24,608 nt of DNA from a virus, in the IMG/VR virus record IMGVR_UViG_3300046524_000341, positions 1 to 24,608 of that record; one strand, 5' to 3'. The translations under genes were made by a program, and so were the position numbers. Numbering within the stretch: the first letter of the stretch is position 1; every line of letters starts with the position of its first letter. This document shows, piece by piece, positions 13,158-21,109 of this stretch. Below the pieces are notes generated by a model that was not told the origin of the DNA, searched no databases, and saw only the letters and a program-made list of their open reading frames with translations.

Positions 13158-13487
13158 TTACCCGGTGATATGCTTCAGCCACCAGTCCTTGGTCCCCAGA
13201 AGAAGGAGTCCGAGGAACGCGGTGACAAGCACGTTGACGATGGTGGAGATCGATGCCGATTTCGCTTTGTCCGTCGTCAGTCGCAGGCGCCGGATGAACG
13301 CCAGGTCTTCAACGAAATCCTCGTCATCCAGCTTTTTCGCTAGAGTCCGAAGAGCTGCGAGTTCCTGCTGAACCTTGATCGGGTTTTGAACATCGAAGCC
13401 AAAGTGTACCAGCATGCCCTCCACGGCACGTTGTGCGGCACGATCGGCGATATTCTGCTGATCGTGGCCAGTTCCCTCAGCGAGCAT
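13158..13487 (-). CDS. tail-anchored membrane protein, holin candidate
   Basis: The 109-aa product has a soluble helical N-terminal part: residues 15-60 with RAAQRAVEGMLVHFGFDVQNPIKVQQELAAL split over two helices. A single C-terminal hydrophobic segment at about 81-99 is followed by KDWWLKHITG. The pattern 'RAAxxAVxxxLxxxGxDxxNPxxxQxDxxxLR' plus a C-terminal helix is common next to phage endolysin and spanin genes (DUF6127-like), where it is often proposed as a lysis protein. The start has a good GGAGG five bases upstream and overlaps the o-spanin gene by 11 bases. No other gene in the cassette looks like a classical multi-pass holin, so this or the next 56-aa protein is the best candidate. 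Confidence 0.75.
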   Translation of the reverse strand: MLAEGTGHDQQNIADRAAQRAVEGMLVHFGFDVQNPIKVQQELAALRTLAKKLDDEDFVEDLAFIRRLRLTTDKAKSASISTIVNVLVTAFLGLLLLGTKDWWLKHITG

Positions 13488-13752
13488 CTTGCCCTCCCAG
13501 ATCCGCCATACAGGCAGAGGTGTCTTTCAGGTTCTTGTTCGCCTGAACGACCGCTGCCCGGTAGCGGGCCAAAACGACAAGCGCGTCCATACCGGCACCG
13601 ATGGGCGGCATGCCCACCTCTTGTGCCAGCCGTTCGCACTCGATGAGAGTTCGAGGGGGCGGAGTCCGATCAGCGGATCGAAAGCAGCCCGCGAGTGTCA
13701 GCGTCAGTGAGAGGACAAGCGCCACCCTTCCGCTTCGCCAAGCTCGAAACAT
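13477..13752 (-). CDS. o-spanin-like outer membrane lipoprotein (Rz1-like)
   Basis: This 91-aa protein has a lipoprotein signal: basic start, hydrophobic residues 10-20 and the lipobox L-A-G-C with Cys23 as the lipid-bearing residue. The mature part of about 69 residues starts with a proline-rich PPPR segment, typical of o-spanins. Two further cysteines (39 and 83) could form disulfides. The gene's first 83 bases overlap the end of the i-spanin gene in another frame, the usual arrangement for Rz/Rz1 pairs. The spanin pair links inner and outer membranes and fuses them at the end of lysis. No strong ribosome binding site is seen, as expected for an overlapping start. Confidence 0.85.
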   Translation of the reverse strand: MFRAWRSGRVALVLSLTLTLAGCFRSADRTPPPRTLIECERLAQEVGMPPIGAGMDALVVLARYRAAVVQANKNLKDTSACMADLGGQDAR

Positions 13753-14071
13753 ATTTGTCGACTTTCAGTTTGAGGTCGGCATTGATTGCGCCCGCAGCCT
13801 TCAGCTGCTTGCCGGCGTCTTCTGCCTTGAGGTGCTCGGTGTCGGCGGCCAGCTTGTTGGTCGCGGCCTCTTCCTTGGCGTCCCGCAGCTGCTGCTTCAG
13901 GGACGCGACCTCAGTCGCGGTGTGAACATTGCCCTTGTGGTACGACCAACCGGCCACAAGGAATGTGAAAGCCACGAAGAGCACGGCCTTGCCGGTCTTC
14001 GATGTCACGAAATCGACGGCTCGTTTCCAAGCCGCCTTTACGTTTTCGATGTAGCTCTGGATCTTTTCCAT
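13670..14071 (-). CDS. i-spanin-like protein (Rz-like)
   Basis: This 133-aa protein has a transmembrane segment at residues 28-44 (AVLFVAFTFLVAGW) and a long periplasmic coiled coil at about 52-110 (ATEVASLKQQLRDAKEEAA and following). It has a cysteine at 119 near the C-terminus. That is the layout of an i-spanin, whose periplasmic end binds the o-spanin. I start it at the ATG at 14071, two bases after the endolysin stop; the longer frame upstream lies within the endolysin gene. A basic, amphipathic N-terminal helix of 27 residues precedes the membrane segment, which is longer than in lambda Rz. Confidence 0.85.
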   Translation of the reverse strand: MEKIQSYIENVKAAWKRAVDFVTSKTGKAVLFVAFTFLVAGWSYHKGNVHTATEVASLKQQLRDAKEEAATNKLAADTEHLKAEDAGKQLKAAGAINADLKLKVDKYVSSLAKRKGGACPLTDADTRGLLSIR

Positions 14072-14073
14072 GA

Positions 14074-15249
14074 TCAGAGCCCCAGGTCTTCGCCGAGCTG
14101 ATGGCTCTTGAGCCGGCTCTTGATGACGTCTCGGTAGGCGTAAATGCCGTAGATGCCGACGCCGATGGCGGCGATCCACCAAAATGGCGCGATGCTGGAA
14201 ACCAGATCGTGGATGCTATCCATGATGCCCTTGGCCGACTGCGCCTTGTCGACGTATTCCTGAGCGGTATCGAGCAGGCCGACCTTCTGGGCGCCTCCGG
14301 CAGCACCAGCTCCGACCAGGAGCTTGTTGACCAGCGATCCCTTGTCGGCCGCGGCGATCGTCGTCGAGCCCGCCTCACGTAGGTCGTCAGCCGTTGCTTC
14401 AGCGCGAGCCGGATCGATCTGACGGCTCTCCGTGTGCGGATCTTCGAGGACCGCTCGGGTCTCGTCATTGATCATGCCTGTGACCTTCAGGCCTTCGCGC
14501 CGCTGGAATGCCGACAGCGCGCCGGTCGTCAGGTCGCCCCACTTGCCGTCGACCTTGCCGACCGCGTATCCCTTCTCTTTCAGAGAGGACTGGATGAGGA
14601 TCGTTTCTGTCTTACTCGGCAGCGGCAGCATGGCATCCTCGTTTTCGAGTTTGCGTGCCCAGCGCTTCTCCGCCGCGAGCATGCGGGTGTCGTACTGGTT
14701 CTGCTTGTAACCGGCGCCGTTGTAGCCGCGGGCGAAGCTGGCGAAGTCCTTCTTGCGAAGGAAGCCGTCGAGCTTGCTCTTCTTGATCTCGCGGATCATG
14801 GCTTCGATCTGCGCCGGGACGCGGCCCTCGACCATCCAGTCCACCATCTCGTTGGCGTTGTGGAATCCGAGGCGCTCGGCGTTGAATCCCATGGTCTGGC
14901 CGAGACCCCAGGACGCCGCACGGTTGGCGACCTCCTCGTCGATTGCGCGAGCCTTGGCGATCACCGCGAGCCGACCGGCAGACTTGCCCTGATCCTTGTA
15001 TTGCGTGGCCTTGTTCCACTTCGGGATAGCCAGGCCGGCTTTGATCGCCGCGGCGAGCTTCTGCGGCTCGTGCAGCCTCATCTCCGAATAGAACTTGTGC
15101 CGCTCAAAGAGCAGCGTGGGCGTCACGCCGTCCTGCTCGAAGGGAGAGCCGGACGTTTCGCACTCGACAACCGCGAGCAGTGCGGACGGCGGGATGTCGT
15201 TCTTCTTCGCCGCCGCCACGATGGCGTCGATGATTTCCTTGCTGAACAT
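14074..15249 (-). CDS. endolysin: muramidase plus peptidoglycan-binding domain plus C-terminal membrane helix
   Basis: This 391-aa protein has three parts. Residues 1-195 match the N-acetylmuramidase (DUF3380) family, with AVVECETSG holding the likely catalytic Glu31 and the family's LLFERHKFY at 46-54. Residues about 212-275 form a PG_binding_1 domain (QSSLKEKGYAVGKVDGKWG, TTGALSAFQRREG). Residues 354-372 (PFWWIAAIGVGIYGIYAY) are a strong transmembrane helix followed by a basic tail RDVIKSRLKSH. The first two parts are a known phage endolysin combination. The C-terminal helix is unusual: it could tether the enzyme to the inner membrane until lysis. There is no N-terminal signal or SAR anchor. 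The following gene, the i-spanin, starts two bases after the stop. Confidence 0.9.
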   Translation of the reverse strand: MFSKEIIDAIVAAAKKNDIPPSALLAVVECETSGSPFEQDGVTPTLLFERHKFYSEMRLHEPQKLAAAIKAGLAIPKWNKATQYKDQGKSAGRLAVIAKARAIDEEVANRAASWGLGQTMGFNAERLGFHNANEMVDWMVEGRVPAQIEAMIREIKKSKLDGFLRKKDFASFARGYNGAGYKQNQYDTRMLAAEKRWARKLENEDAMLPLPSKTETILIQSSLKEKGYAVGKVDGKWGDLTTGALSAFQRREGLKVTGMINDETRAVLEDPHTESRQIDPARAEATADDLREAGSTTIAAADKGSLVNKLLVGAGAAGGAQKVGLLDTAQEYVDKAQSAKGIMDSIHDLVSSIAPFWWIAAIGVGIYGIYAYRDVIKSRLKSHQLGEDLGL

Positions 15250-15262
15250 TGGGTTTCCGTTC

Positions 15263-16390
15263 TTAGAAGAATTGGTCCCAGGTCGGCATGCCTTGAAAGG
15301 TGCCGTTCTTGAGGACTTCGCCCAGCAGTTCGCCGGGCTCTGGCTTCAGGAAGTTTTCGTCAGCGCGATCGGAGAAGTCCGCGCCAGTTCCTGGTGACTT
15401 GCATTCAAGCGTCGTCCGGATGCCGGTGCGCTTGACGTAGGTGTGGGTGGCTTTGTCGATCGTGTAAGACCCGTTGATGCCTTCGCGCATCCCGCTGACC
15501 ACAAGTGTCTGAGCGTCTTTCACCCAGGGATCACCCTTCGCGAGATCGAAGTTCGCCTGACATTCGAAGCGTTTGAGCGCTTTCGATTTAGCCTGCGCGG
15601 CGGCCTGCGCCTCCCCCATTGAGTTAAACAGCTGGCCGAGCGGGAAGGTCTCACCGCCATCAGATCCCGCTGACGTGCCGACGCCCGTCTCCACCCAACG
15701 GCGGATTCCGTCTGCCTTGTCGCGCCAAGCCGCCTTGACCTTGGCGTAATCGGTTCTGCTGTTATATTTGACTGACCATGTGCCGAAGTGCTCTGGCAAC
15801 AGCACGAGCGTGGGCATCGAGATGCCACTCGCAGAGGTCGTGCCGTCCCGCGGGGTGAAGATGATCTTTCCGTTGGAGATCTTCGCCACGGCGCCGAACT
15901 GACGCTCCAGCTCGTGCAGCAAATGCATGTTGCTGACGCTCTGGTTCTTGAAGGGGATCATGTTGGCGGCCAGACCGGAGTCAATCGCGACGCCGAGTCC
16001 GGACTGCGCTGCCATGCTGCCGATGATGTCGCCGACGCTCTTATTGTCGAAGTTGGCGATTGCCGGCGCCTTCTGGACGCTGCGCATTCCGCTCGCCAGA
16101 CCGGTCATCATGATGCTGCGCGGCGGGCCTTGGAACGTGATGTCGTCGATCTCGAACGAACCCATGTAGGACATGCCGACTTCTTGGTATCCGAGCCATA
16201 TGTCGAGGGACTCGTTCACCGGCCGGGCGATCAGCCAGTCGCGGTCGTCGATCGTGATCTGGCACTTGTCCTGCTCACCGTTTCCGGCGGACAGTTCTAC
16301 CTTGATTTCGGTGGTGCGATCATTGAAGCGATCGGTGACGTCAACGCCAGCCCGCATGATCTTGTAGATCGGGGTATATCCGGTAGGCAC
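15263..16390 (-). CDS. D: tail hub protein, P2 gpD-like
   Basis: The 375-aa product matches the late control D/baseplate hub family: an N-terminal barrel starting TPIYKIMRAGVDVTDRF, the segment NESLDIWLGYQEVGMSYMGSFEIDD, then FDNKSVGDIIGSMAAQSGL and HLLHELERQFGAVA. P2 gpD has 387 residues. In P2-like tails gpD sits between tube and spike and belongs to the gp27-like hub family. I start it at the GTG at 16390, because GGAGG is six bases upstream; the longer frame runs back into the terminator hairpin. It is the last tail gene before the endolysin, separated by 13 bases. Confidence 0.9.
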   Translation of the reverse strand: MPTGYTPIYKIMRAGVDVTDRFNDRTTEIKVELSAGNGEQDKCQITIDDRDWLIARPVNESLDIWLGYQEVGMSYMGSFEIDDITFQGPPRSIMMTGLASGMRSVQKAPAIANFDNKSVGDIIGSMAAQSGLGVAIDSGLAANMIPFKNQSVSNMHLLHELERQFGAVAKISNGKIIFTPRDGTTSASGISMPTLVLLPEHFGTWSVKYNSRTDYAKVKAAWRDKADGIRRWVETGVGTSAGSDGGETFPLGQLFNSMGEAQAAAQAKSKALKRFECQANFDLAKGDPWVKDAQTLVVSGMREGINGSYTIDKATHTYVKRTGIRTTLECKSPGTGADFSDRADENFLKPEPGELLGEVLKNGTFQGMPTWDQFF

Positions 16391-16404
16391 GCACGCCCTC
16401 CTGC

Positions 16405-16433
16405 AAAAAGAAAAGCCGCCCACGAGGGGCGGC
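16405..16433 (-). terminator. intrinsic terminator between X and D genes
   Basis: On the minus strand GCCGCCC (16433-16427) pairs with GGGCGGC (16421-16415), seven perfect pairs with a five-base loop. A T-rich run TTTTCTTTTT follows down to 16405. It lies just before the ribosome binding site of the D gene, so some transcripts must read through. Confidence 0.75.
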
Positions 16434-16459
16434 CCGATACGCGATGCACTCGCGATTGA

Positions 16460-16687
16460 TTAATCCCAGAGGAAGATCTGCTTGATGACCGGCGGCGCGG
16501 TGACCGCTTTCGGTGCTTCCGGCAGGTTGATCGAAATGCCAAGCGGCAAGACGATGCCGTACAGTTCAAGCCCGGGGTTATGGGAGAAGACCCACTCGAC
16601 GATCTGATCGGACGTTGCACCGTAGCGCGCGTAACAGATGCGATCGACGCGATCGAACATCTTGGTGATGTAGGTCGTGGTTGCCAT
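16460..16687 (-). CDS. X: tail protein X (LysM-like)
   Basis: This 75-aa protein fits the phage tail protein X family: a LysM-like segment FDRVDRICYARYGATSD at residues 11-27, followed by VEWVFSHNPGL and GIVLPLGISINLPE. P2 gpX has 67 residues. The family is a small baseplate or tail-tip component. It starts at an ATG that shares one base with the stop of gpU (TGATG) and is followed by an intrinsic terminator. Confidence 0.92.
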   Translation of the reverse strand: MATTTYITKMFDRVDRICYARYGATSDQIVEWVFSHNPGLELYGIVLPLGISINLPEAPKAVTAPPVIKQIFLWD

Positions 16688-17208
16688 CAGACTGAGAACT
16701 CCTCGGTGCCGGGGACCGCCGTGATCGGGCCTTCAGGCACCTGGTTGCCGATGTCGTCGCCGTAGCGCTGCATCTCCAGGGTAAAATCAATCTTATGCGC
16801 GAGGCCGATTGCGCCGATTTTCGTCTCGGCGGTGCGAACACGCTTGATCACGTAGTTGCCGATCACCTCGCTGCCGTAGCCGGCCGGGTCTTGCAGCGGA
16901 TAGAACCGCGCGAGTATGAGCGGCTTTCCAGCTCTGCCGGCCTCACGCAACCTGACCAGCGTGGACAGGCCGCCGAAGTGATAGGGGTACATCCTGCCTT
17001 CGACGACGAAGCTCTCGTCGCCGACGCCGGTGAATTGCATGGCCGGATCGCGAGACAGTCGCTCCTGCGAGGTCCAGGTGTACTGGGAGTCTCGCTGGAT
17101 GCTTTCGAAACCCGGCGTGTCGTTCTCGGGGAGAGGAACATAGAAAAGGATCACGCCGGTTCCGGCGTTTGGCGTCGTGGCGCCGAGGCCCATCAGAACT
17201 GAAGCCAT
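16687..17208 (-). CDS. U: tail protein U (P2 gpU-like)
   Basis: The 173-aa product shows the gpU pattern: an early FYVPLP, QRDSQYTWTSQERLSR and FVVEGRMYPYHFGGLSTLVRLRE segments, and a closing KIDFTLEMQRYGDD. P2 gpU has 159 residues. It caps or completes the tail at one end. The gene starts at an ATG six bases after GAGG. It follows the tape measure gene after a hairpin and is coupled to gene X by a one-base overlap. Confidence 0.92.
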   Translation of the reverse strand: MASVLMGLGATTPNAGTGVILFYVPLPENDTPGFESIQRDSQYTWTSQERLSRDPAMQFTGVGDESFVVEGRMYPYHFGGLSTLVRLREAGRAGKPLILARFYPLQDPAGYGSEVIGNYVIKRVRTAETKIGAIGLAHKIDFTLEMQRYGDDIGNQVPEGPITAVPGTEEFSV

Positions 17209-17229
17209 GCGGTCCTCTCGATTTAATGG

Positions 17230-17259
17230 AAAAGGAGTCCCGGCCCCGTAGGGCCGGGA
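17230..17259 (-). terminator. hairpin between tape measure and U genes
   Basis: TCCCGGCCC and GGGCCGGGA (17259-17251 and 17246-17238) form nine perfect pairs around a four-base loop. The following tract on the minus strand is only CTCCTTTT, so it is a weak intrinsic terminator or an RNA-protecting hairpin. Confidence 0.5.
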
Positions 17260-17265
17260 TTATGG

Positions 17266-20200
17266 TCAAACCATCTCGTGTTCGACGTCGTGGGTGCGCC
17301 AGTTCATCGATTCCGAAACACGGCGCTGGACCAGCGTCGCGAGAGACTCGGGATCGTGGTTGCTGCCGTTGATGTGGATCGCCACCTGGCCGGAGTTACC
17401 TCCGCCCAAATCAGCGCGCGTCTGTTCCGGTCCCCGATCGGGGACGCTCTTGATGGCTTCCTTGCCGGATGGCGGAACGCCGCCGATCATGTTCGGATTG
17501 TCCTTCCAAGGCTTCTTGCCCATCCACTCGAAGTGCATAGCGTCCTTGGTCGACTTCCAATCACCACCCCAGGACAAACCGTATTTCGCCGCCATGTCCC
17601 GCACGTTGGGAGGCATGTCGGTGATGAGCTTTCCAGTCATCGGGTTTTTGTCGGGGTTGATGTCAATCGCGTTGCCGTAGGCATGCTGCGACCAGCCACC
17701 CCCGCCGCGCTTGCCTCTCATACTGAAGCCGCCGAGCGAGTTGATTTTGTATCCGGAGCCCTCCAGCTCATCCACGAAGCCCTTGAAGGACTCCGCAGCG
17801 GCCGAGTTCACAGTCATCTTCTTTCCGGAGGCAGTCGTGATAGTCGTCTGGTTTTCACCAGGCGCCCCATACTGCCCCTTCATGAAGTTTGCACCGCCAC
17901 GAACGCCAAGCTGGTCAGCGAGACCGTTCGGTGCAGATCCACCAACGGCGGAGCTTCCTCCACCTAGTTGACCCATGAAGCCCTGAACACCACCAAGCCA
18001 GTTCTTGTTCAAGCCGCGGGGATCGTTGGCCGCTCCCTGCGGAGCGTAGATCCCTGCCATCGAACTCAGGTTACCGCCTGCGCGGTTCCAGTTCTTTGCG
18101 ACGGTGCTTGCGGTCGAGTTGATGCCTTCAGCGAGGCTGCCGAACTGCTTTTTCTTGGACCAGTTCGTGGCAGGATCCATGATCCCGCCGGGGTTGTTGC
18201 CGCTAAGTGCCGACCCCTTGCCGCTCTCGTGGGCCATGATGCCGGCCAGGAGCGCCGGGTCGATGTTGTTCGTCTTCGCAGCATCGACGACCTGGTCGTA
18301 CATGCCAGCCATCGGCGTTCCGGCGAAGATCTTCTCGTAGGCCCCCTTATTCATGGAGCCAGAGAGAGCCGTGCCGACATCGTTGCCGCCTCCGATGATG
18401 CCGCGCGAACCCATGCCGAAGTTCGGCAGCTTGCCTCCTGGCGTGCTGGTGAACAGGTCGGTCGGGCTCGGGCTTCCGCTGGACGCGACGGTAGTGTCTC
18501 CACCTCCGCCTCCACCACCTCCTCCGCCGCGCCGAGACGCGGAGAAGTCCGTGATGCCGCCCTTGGACGACGTGAGCGATGCAAGCATCACCTGGCCGCC
18601 GTATTTCTTGAAAGATCCGTTCAGATCTTCCAGCTCCTGCCGGAGACCGGCGGTTTGCAGGAGATCCTTGTTGTTGCCCTCGAAGGCGACCTTCTTGAAG
18701 GCCTTGCCGGCTTCAGTGCCGTTTTCGATGAAGCTCTGCTTCTGCGCCTTGGGCTGCTCGTCCACACCGTAGCGCTTCTTCAGCTCGTCAGACGACGTGA
18801 AGAGATCCTTCATCTTCTGCCAGGTGCTGCGATCCTGCAGCTTCTTGCCCATCTCAGGGTTCGATCCCGGCAGCCAAGAGAACAAAACGTCCATCAGCTT
18901 TTCGCCGAAGAGCGTTGCGATCCCGATGATCACGCCGCGGCCGAGGGCACGCGACAGGTTCTTCGCCATCGACGTAGTGACCTCAGCCATCGCGTCTTTA
19001 GACGCCCAGCTGAAGAGGCCCTTGATCCCTGCGAAGATCAGGCCCATGCCGACGAACAGCTCTTTCAGGACGATAAAGATGCCGATGACCGGCCGCAACA
19101 TCATCAGAGCGATGGAGAAGCCGATCAGCTCCGCCGTAAATTTACCCAGGCCTTCGAGGCCGGGGCCGAAACCAAACAGGCTCGCAGCCGTGGATAGGAC
19201 TCCGCCGACCGTGTTAGCAACGACCTTGATGCCTTCAGCAAAGCCCTTTGCAAACGCAAAGAACTTGTCCGGATTAAGCTTGGACTCGCCAGGATTTCCG
19301 AACACCGATGCGAACATCTCGCGCCAGCTGGAAAAGCCCAGACCTTCGCGGACGCCATCCAGCGCTCGCTTGATTGCAGACTTCAGATTTTCCTTGTCGA
19401 ATTGAGCAAAGAAGTCCTTGAAGAAGTCGGTAAAGTCGATGAACAGCTCATCGAAGCCCTCGCCGATCGAGGACCAGAACAGCGACAGCGCAGACTTGAA
19501 CGACTTCCACTTGCCGTTGAGGCTCGTGAGCCGCTTGACCGAAGCCTCGTCGAGGAAGTTTGCGTTCTTCGGATCATTGATCGCTTCGAGGATCTGCTTG
19601 AGCTTGCCGCGTTCCTGAACCAGGATGGCCAGCTCGTCGCGCCATTCCCGCATGCCCAGGAGGTTCATCGCCTCAGCACGCTTGCCCTCCGGCATCTTTG
19701 CGAGCCGTTCGAGGATGGTCTGGATGGTCTTGGTCGGGTCAGCAGTGGCCTGTGCCGCGAGGCTGGCCTTGCCGCCGAAACCGAGCATGGAAGAGAACTT
19801 GCCCAGGTCTTTTCCGCGCTGGCCGCGGGTCTTGCCCGCGTTCACCAGGTCGTTGACCAGGAAGCCCATGAAGGTGCCGGATTTGCCGGACTGCATACCG
19901 CCGGAGATGTTGGCCGCGTTGAACGCGCTCAGCTGCTCCATGGTCATCTTGGACGTCGCGAGGACGCCCGTGCCGCGGCGGTTGGCCGCGACGATTTCGT
20001 TGCCGTCTGCCGCCGAGTCGCGGTTGGCGACGCCGATGGCGTTCAGCATCGACTTGATGCGCTTCGGATCGACTTCTTTGATGTCGTTGAACAGCGACGC
20101 TGCGCGGCCGACCAGCTTCGTGGTCTCTTCCGGACTGATGTCCAGACCGGTTGCGGACTTCAGGATCTGATCCGTGATTTCCTTGGTGTTGGTGGTGATG

Positions 20201-21057
20201 CCGGCCTTGAGGGACTCGGTGTAGGCGTCCAGTGCCTGGCTAGGCGAGATGCCGTATTTCACAGCAGCGTTGTCGCCGAATTCGCCGCGCACCTTGCGAG
20301 CGTCTTCCTTGCTCAGACCGCCGAACATCTGCAGGTTTGTCTCTGCGGTGTCGATCTGCATGCGCTGGCTGATGGCAGACTGCGCCGCCCGGCCGCCGGC
20401 TGCGGCAGCTCCGAGGCCTGTATAGGCGATCGAGCTGGACCCAGCGATGCCGTTCATCATCCGGCCAGGGATCTGAGAGGCTCGGCGCCAGGCGCCACGA
20501 ACACTCCGATGATGGGCGGCGAGGTTTCGTTCGCTCTCCCGGTGTGTCCGCTTCTCCTCGTTTATGCGGTCCGTGTCGGCCGCGTAGATGATCCGGCTCC
20601 AGAGATCCTGATGCTTGCGCTCGCCCTTTCGGACGTCTTCGTGCATCTGGTTGTGGATCGAGGCGTAGCCCTGAGCGTATCGGTACGTCTCAGCCAGCTG
20701 CGCGGAGAGAGCGGCCTTCTGGGTCTTGTTGCCCTTCTTGTAGGCCTTCTCCATCTTCTGGATGTCGTCTACGAGGTTCTCGTAGTAGGCCATGGACATC
20801 GTCCCGGCCGCACGCATCGCCTTGGCGTCGCGCGTGTATTTGTCGGTCAGACCATCCAGAGAATGGCCGTGCGCCTTGAGGGCGGCTGCAGTCTTCGGGT
20901 CGAGGAGGCCACCCTTGAGCGGCTGAGAAGCGACATCCGTCAGCTTCTTCATCTCGGCTTCGAGCTGCTTCACCTGCGCGAGGAGGCGCTTGATAACGGG
21001 AGACGCACTGTCCGCGTCCGCGGTTATCCTAATCCTTTGTTCTAGCTCGTCACTCAC
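17266..21057 (-). CDS. T: tape measure protein with two cell-wall hydrolase domains
   Basis: At 1263 aa this is the largest gene and the tail length ruler. Its order after E/E' matches P2 gpT (815 aa). Residues 1-600 are mostly helical with coiled coils (SPVIKRLLAQVKQLEAEMKK near 18-37). Hydrophobic stretches at about 640-680 and 705-725 could enter the host membrane at DNA injection. A run of ten glycines near 846 forms a linker. Residues about 910-1030 look lysozyme-like (DPALLAGIMAHESGKGS, with a Glu after H, and NPGGIMDP). Residues about 1070-1185 look like an M15 D,D-carboxypeptidase-type peptidase: SQHAYGNAIDIN gives the first His and the Asp, HFEW the later His. The two domains would open the host wall during entry. 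The start lies 18 bases after a strong terminator. Confidence 0.9.
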   Translation of the reverse strand: MSDELEQRIRITADADSASPVIKRLLAQVKQLEAEMKKLTDVASQPLKGGLLDPKTAAALKAHGHSLDGLTDKYTRDAKAMRAAGTMSMAYYENLVDDIQKMEKAYKKGNKTQKAALSAQLAETYRYAQGYASIHNQMHEDVRKGERKHQDLWSRIIYAADTDRINEEKRTHRESERNLAAHHRSVRGAWRRASQIPGRMMNGIAGSSSIAYTGLGAAAAGGRAAQSAISQRMQIDTAETNLQMFGGLSKEDARKVRGEFGDNAAVKYGISPSQALDAYTESLKAGITTNTKEITDQILKSATGLDISPEETTKLVGRAASLFNDIKEVDPKRIKSMLNAIGVANRDSAADGNEIVAANRRGTGVLATSKMTMEQLSAFNAANISGGMQSGKSGTFMGFLVNDLVNAGKTRGQRGKDLGKFSSMLGFGGKASLAAQATADPTKTIQTILERLAKMPEGKRAEAMNLLGMREWRDELAILVQERGKLKQILEAINDPKNANFLDEASVKRLTSLNGKWKSFKSALSLFWSSIGEGFDELFIDFTDFFKDFFAQFDKENLKSAIKRALDGVREGLGFSSWREMFASVFGNPGESKLNPDKFFAFAKGFAEGIKVVANTVGGVLSTAASLFGFGPGLEGLGKFTAELIGFSIALMMLRPVIGIFIVLKELFVGMGLIFAGIKGLFSWASKDAMAEVTTSMAKNLSRALGRGVIIGIATLFGEKLMDVLFSWLPGSNPEMGKKLQDRSTWQKMKDLFTSSDELKKRYGVDEQPKAQKQSFIENGTEAGKAFKKVAFEGNNKDLLQTAGLRQELEDLNGSFKKYGGQVMLASLTSSKGGITDFSASRRGGGGGGGGGGDTTVASSGSPSPTDLFTSTPGGKLPNFGMGSRGIIGGGNDVGTALSGSMNKGAYEKIFAGTPMAGMYDQVVDAAKTNNIDPALLAGIMAHESGKGSALSGNNPGGIMDPATNWSKKKQFGSLAEGINSTASTVAKNWNRAGGNLSSMAGIYAPQGAANDPRGLNKNWLGGVQGFMGQLGGGSSAVGGSAPNGLADQLGVRGGANFMKGQYGAPGENQTTITTASGKKMTVNSAAAESFKGFVDELEGSGYKINSLGGFSMRGKRGGGGWSQHAYGNAIDINPDKNPMTGKLITDMPPNVRDMAAKYGLSWGGDWKSTKDAMHFEWMGKKPWKDNPNMIGGVPPSGKEAIKSVPDRGPEQTRADLGGGNSGQVAIHINGSNHDPESLATLVQRRVSESMNWRTHDVEHEMV

Positions 21058-21074
21058 GCCGCGCTCCTGAGGTC

Positions 21075-21109
21075 AAAAAAAATGGACCCAGGGCGTCAGC
21101 CCTGAGTCC
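21075..21109 (-). terminator. strong intrinsic terminator overlapping the end of the E' frame
   Basis: On the minus strand GGACTCAGGGC (21109-21099) pairs with GCCCTGGGTCC (21094-21084): eleven pairs including one wobble, and a four-base loop. A run of eight T follows at 21082-21075. The TGA stop of the E' frame (21098-21096) lies in the loop, so a ribosome finishing E' would cover the hairpin. Confidence 0.85.

Noticed and set aside
12880-13371. Rightward frames across the structured leader and the 56-aa gene
   Set aside because: They would run through the nested repeats and two leftward membrane protein genes. Their composition is basic and Ser/Arg-rich without motifs.
14434-15312. Rightward open frame of 292 codons opposite the endolysin
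   Set aside because: Antisense to a domain-supported endolysin; no independent evidence.
18500-18540. Repetitive CCTCC/CCGCC run considered as a repeat element
   Set aside because: It is the codon run for the glycine linker of the tape measure protein, not an independent repeat.
19402-21045. Rightward open frame of 547 codons opposite the tape measure gene
   Set aside because: Antisense shadow of a long GC-rich coding region; no recognisable domain and no operon context. The same holds for the frame at 17968-19197.
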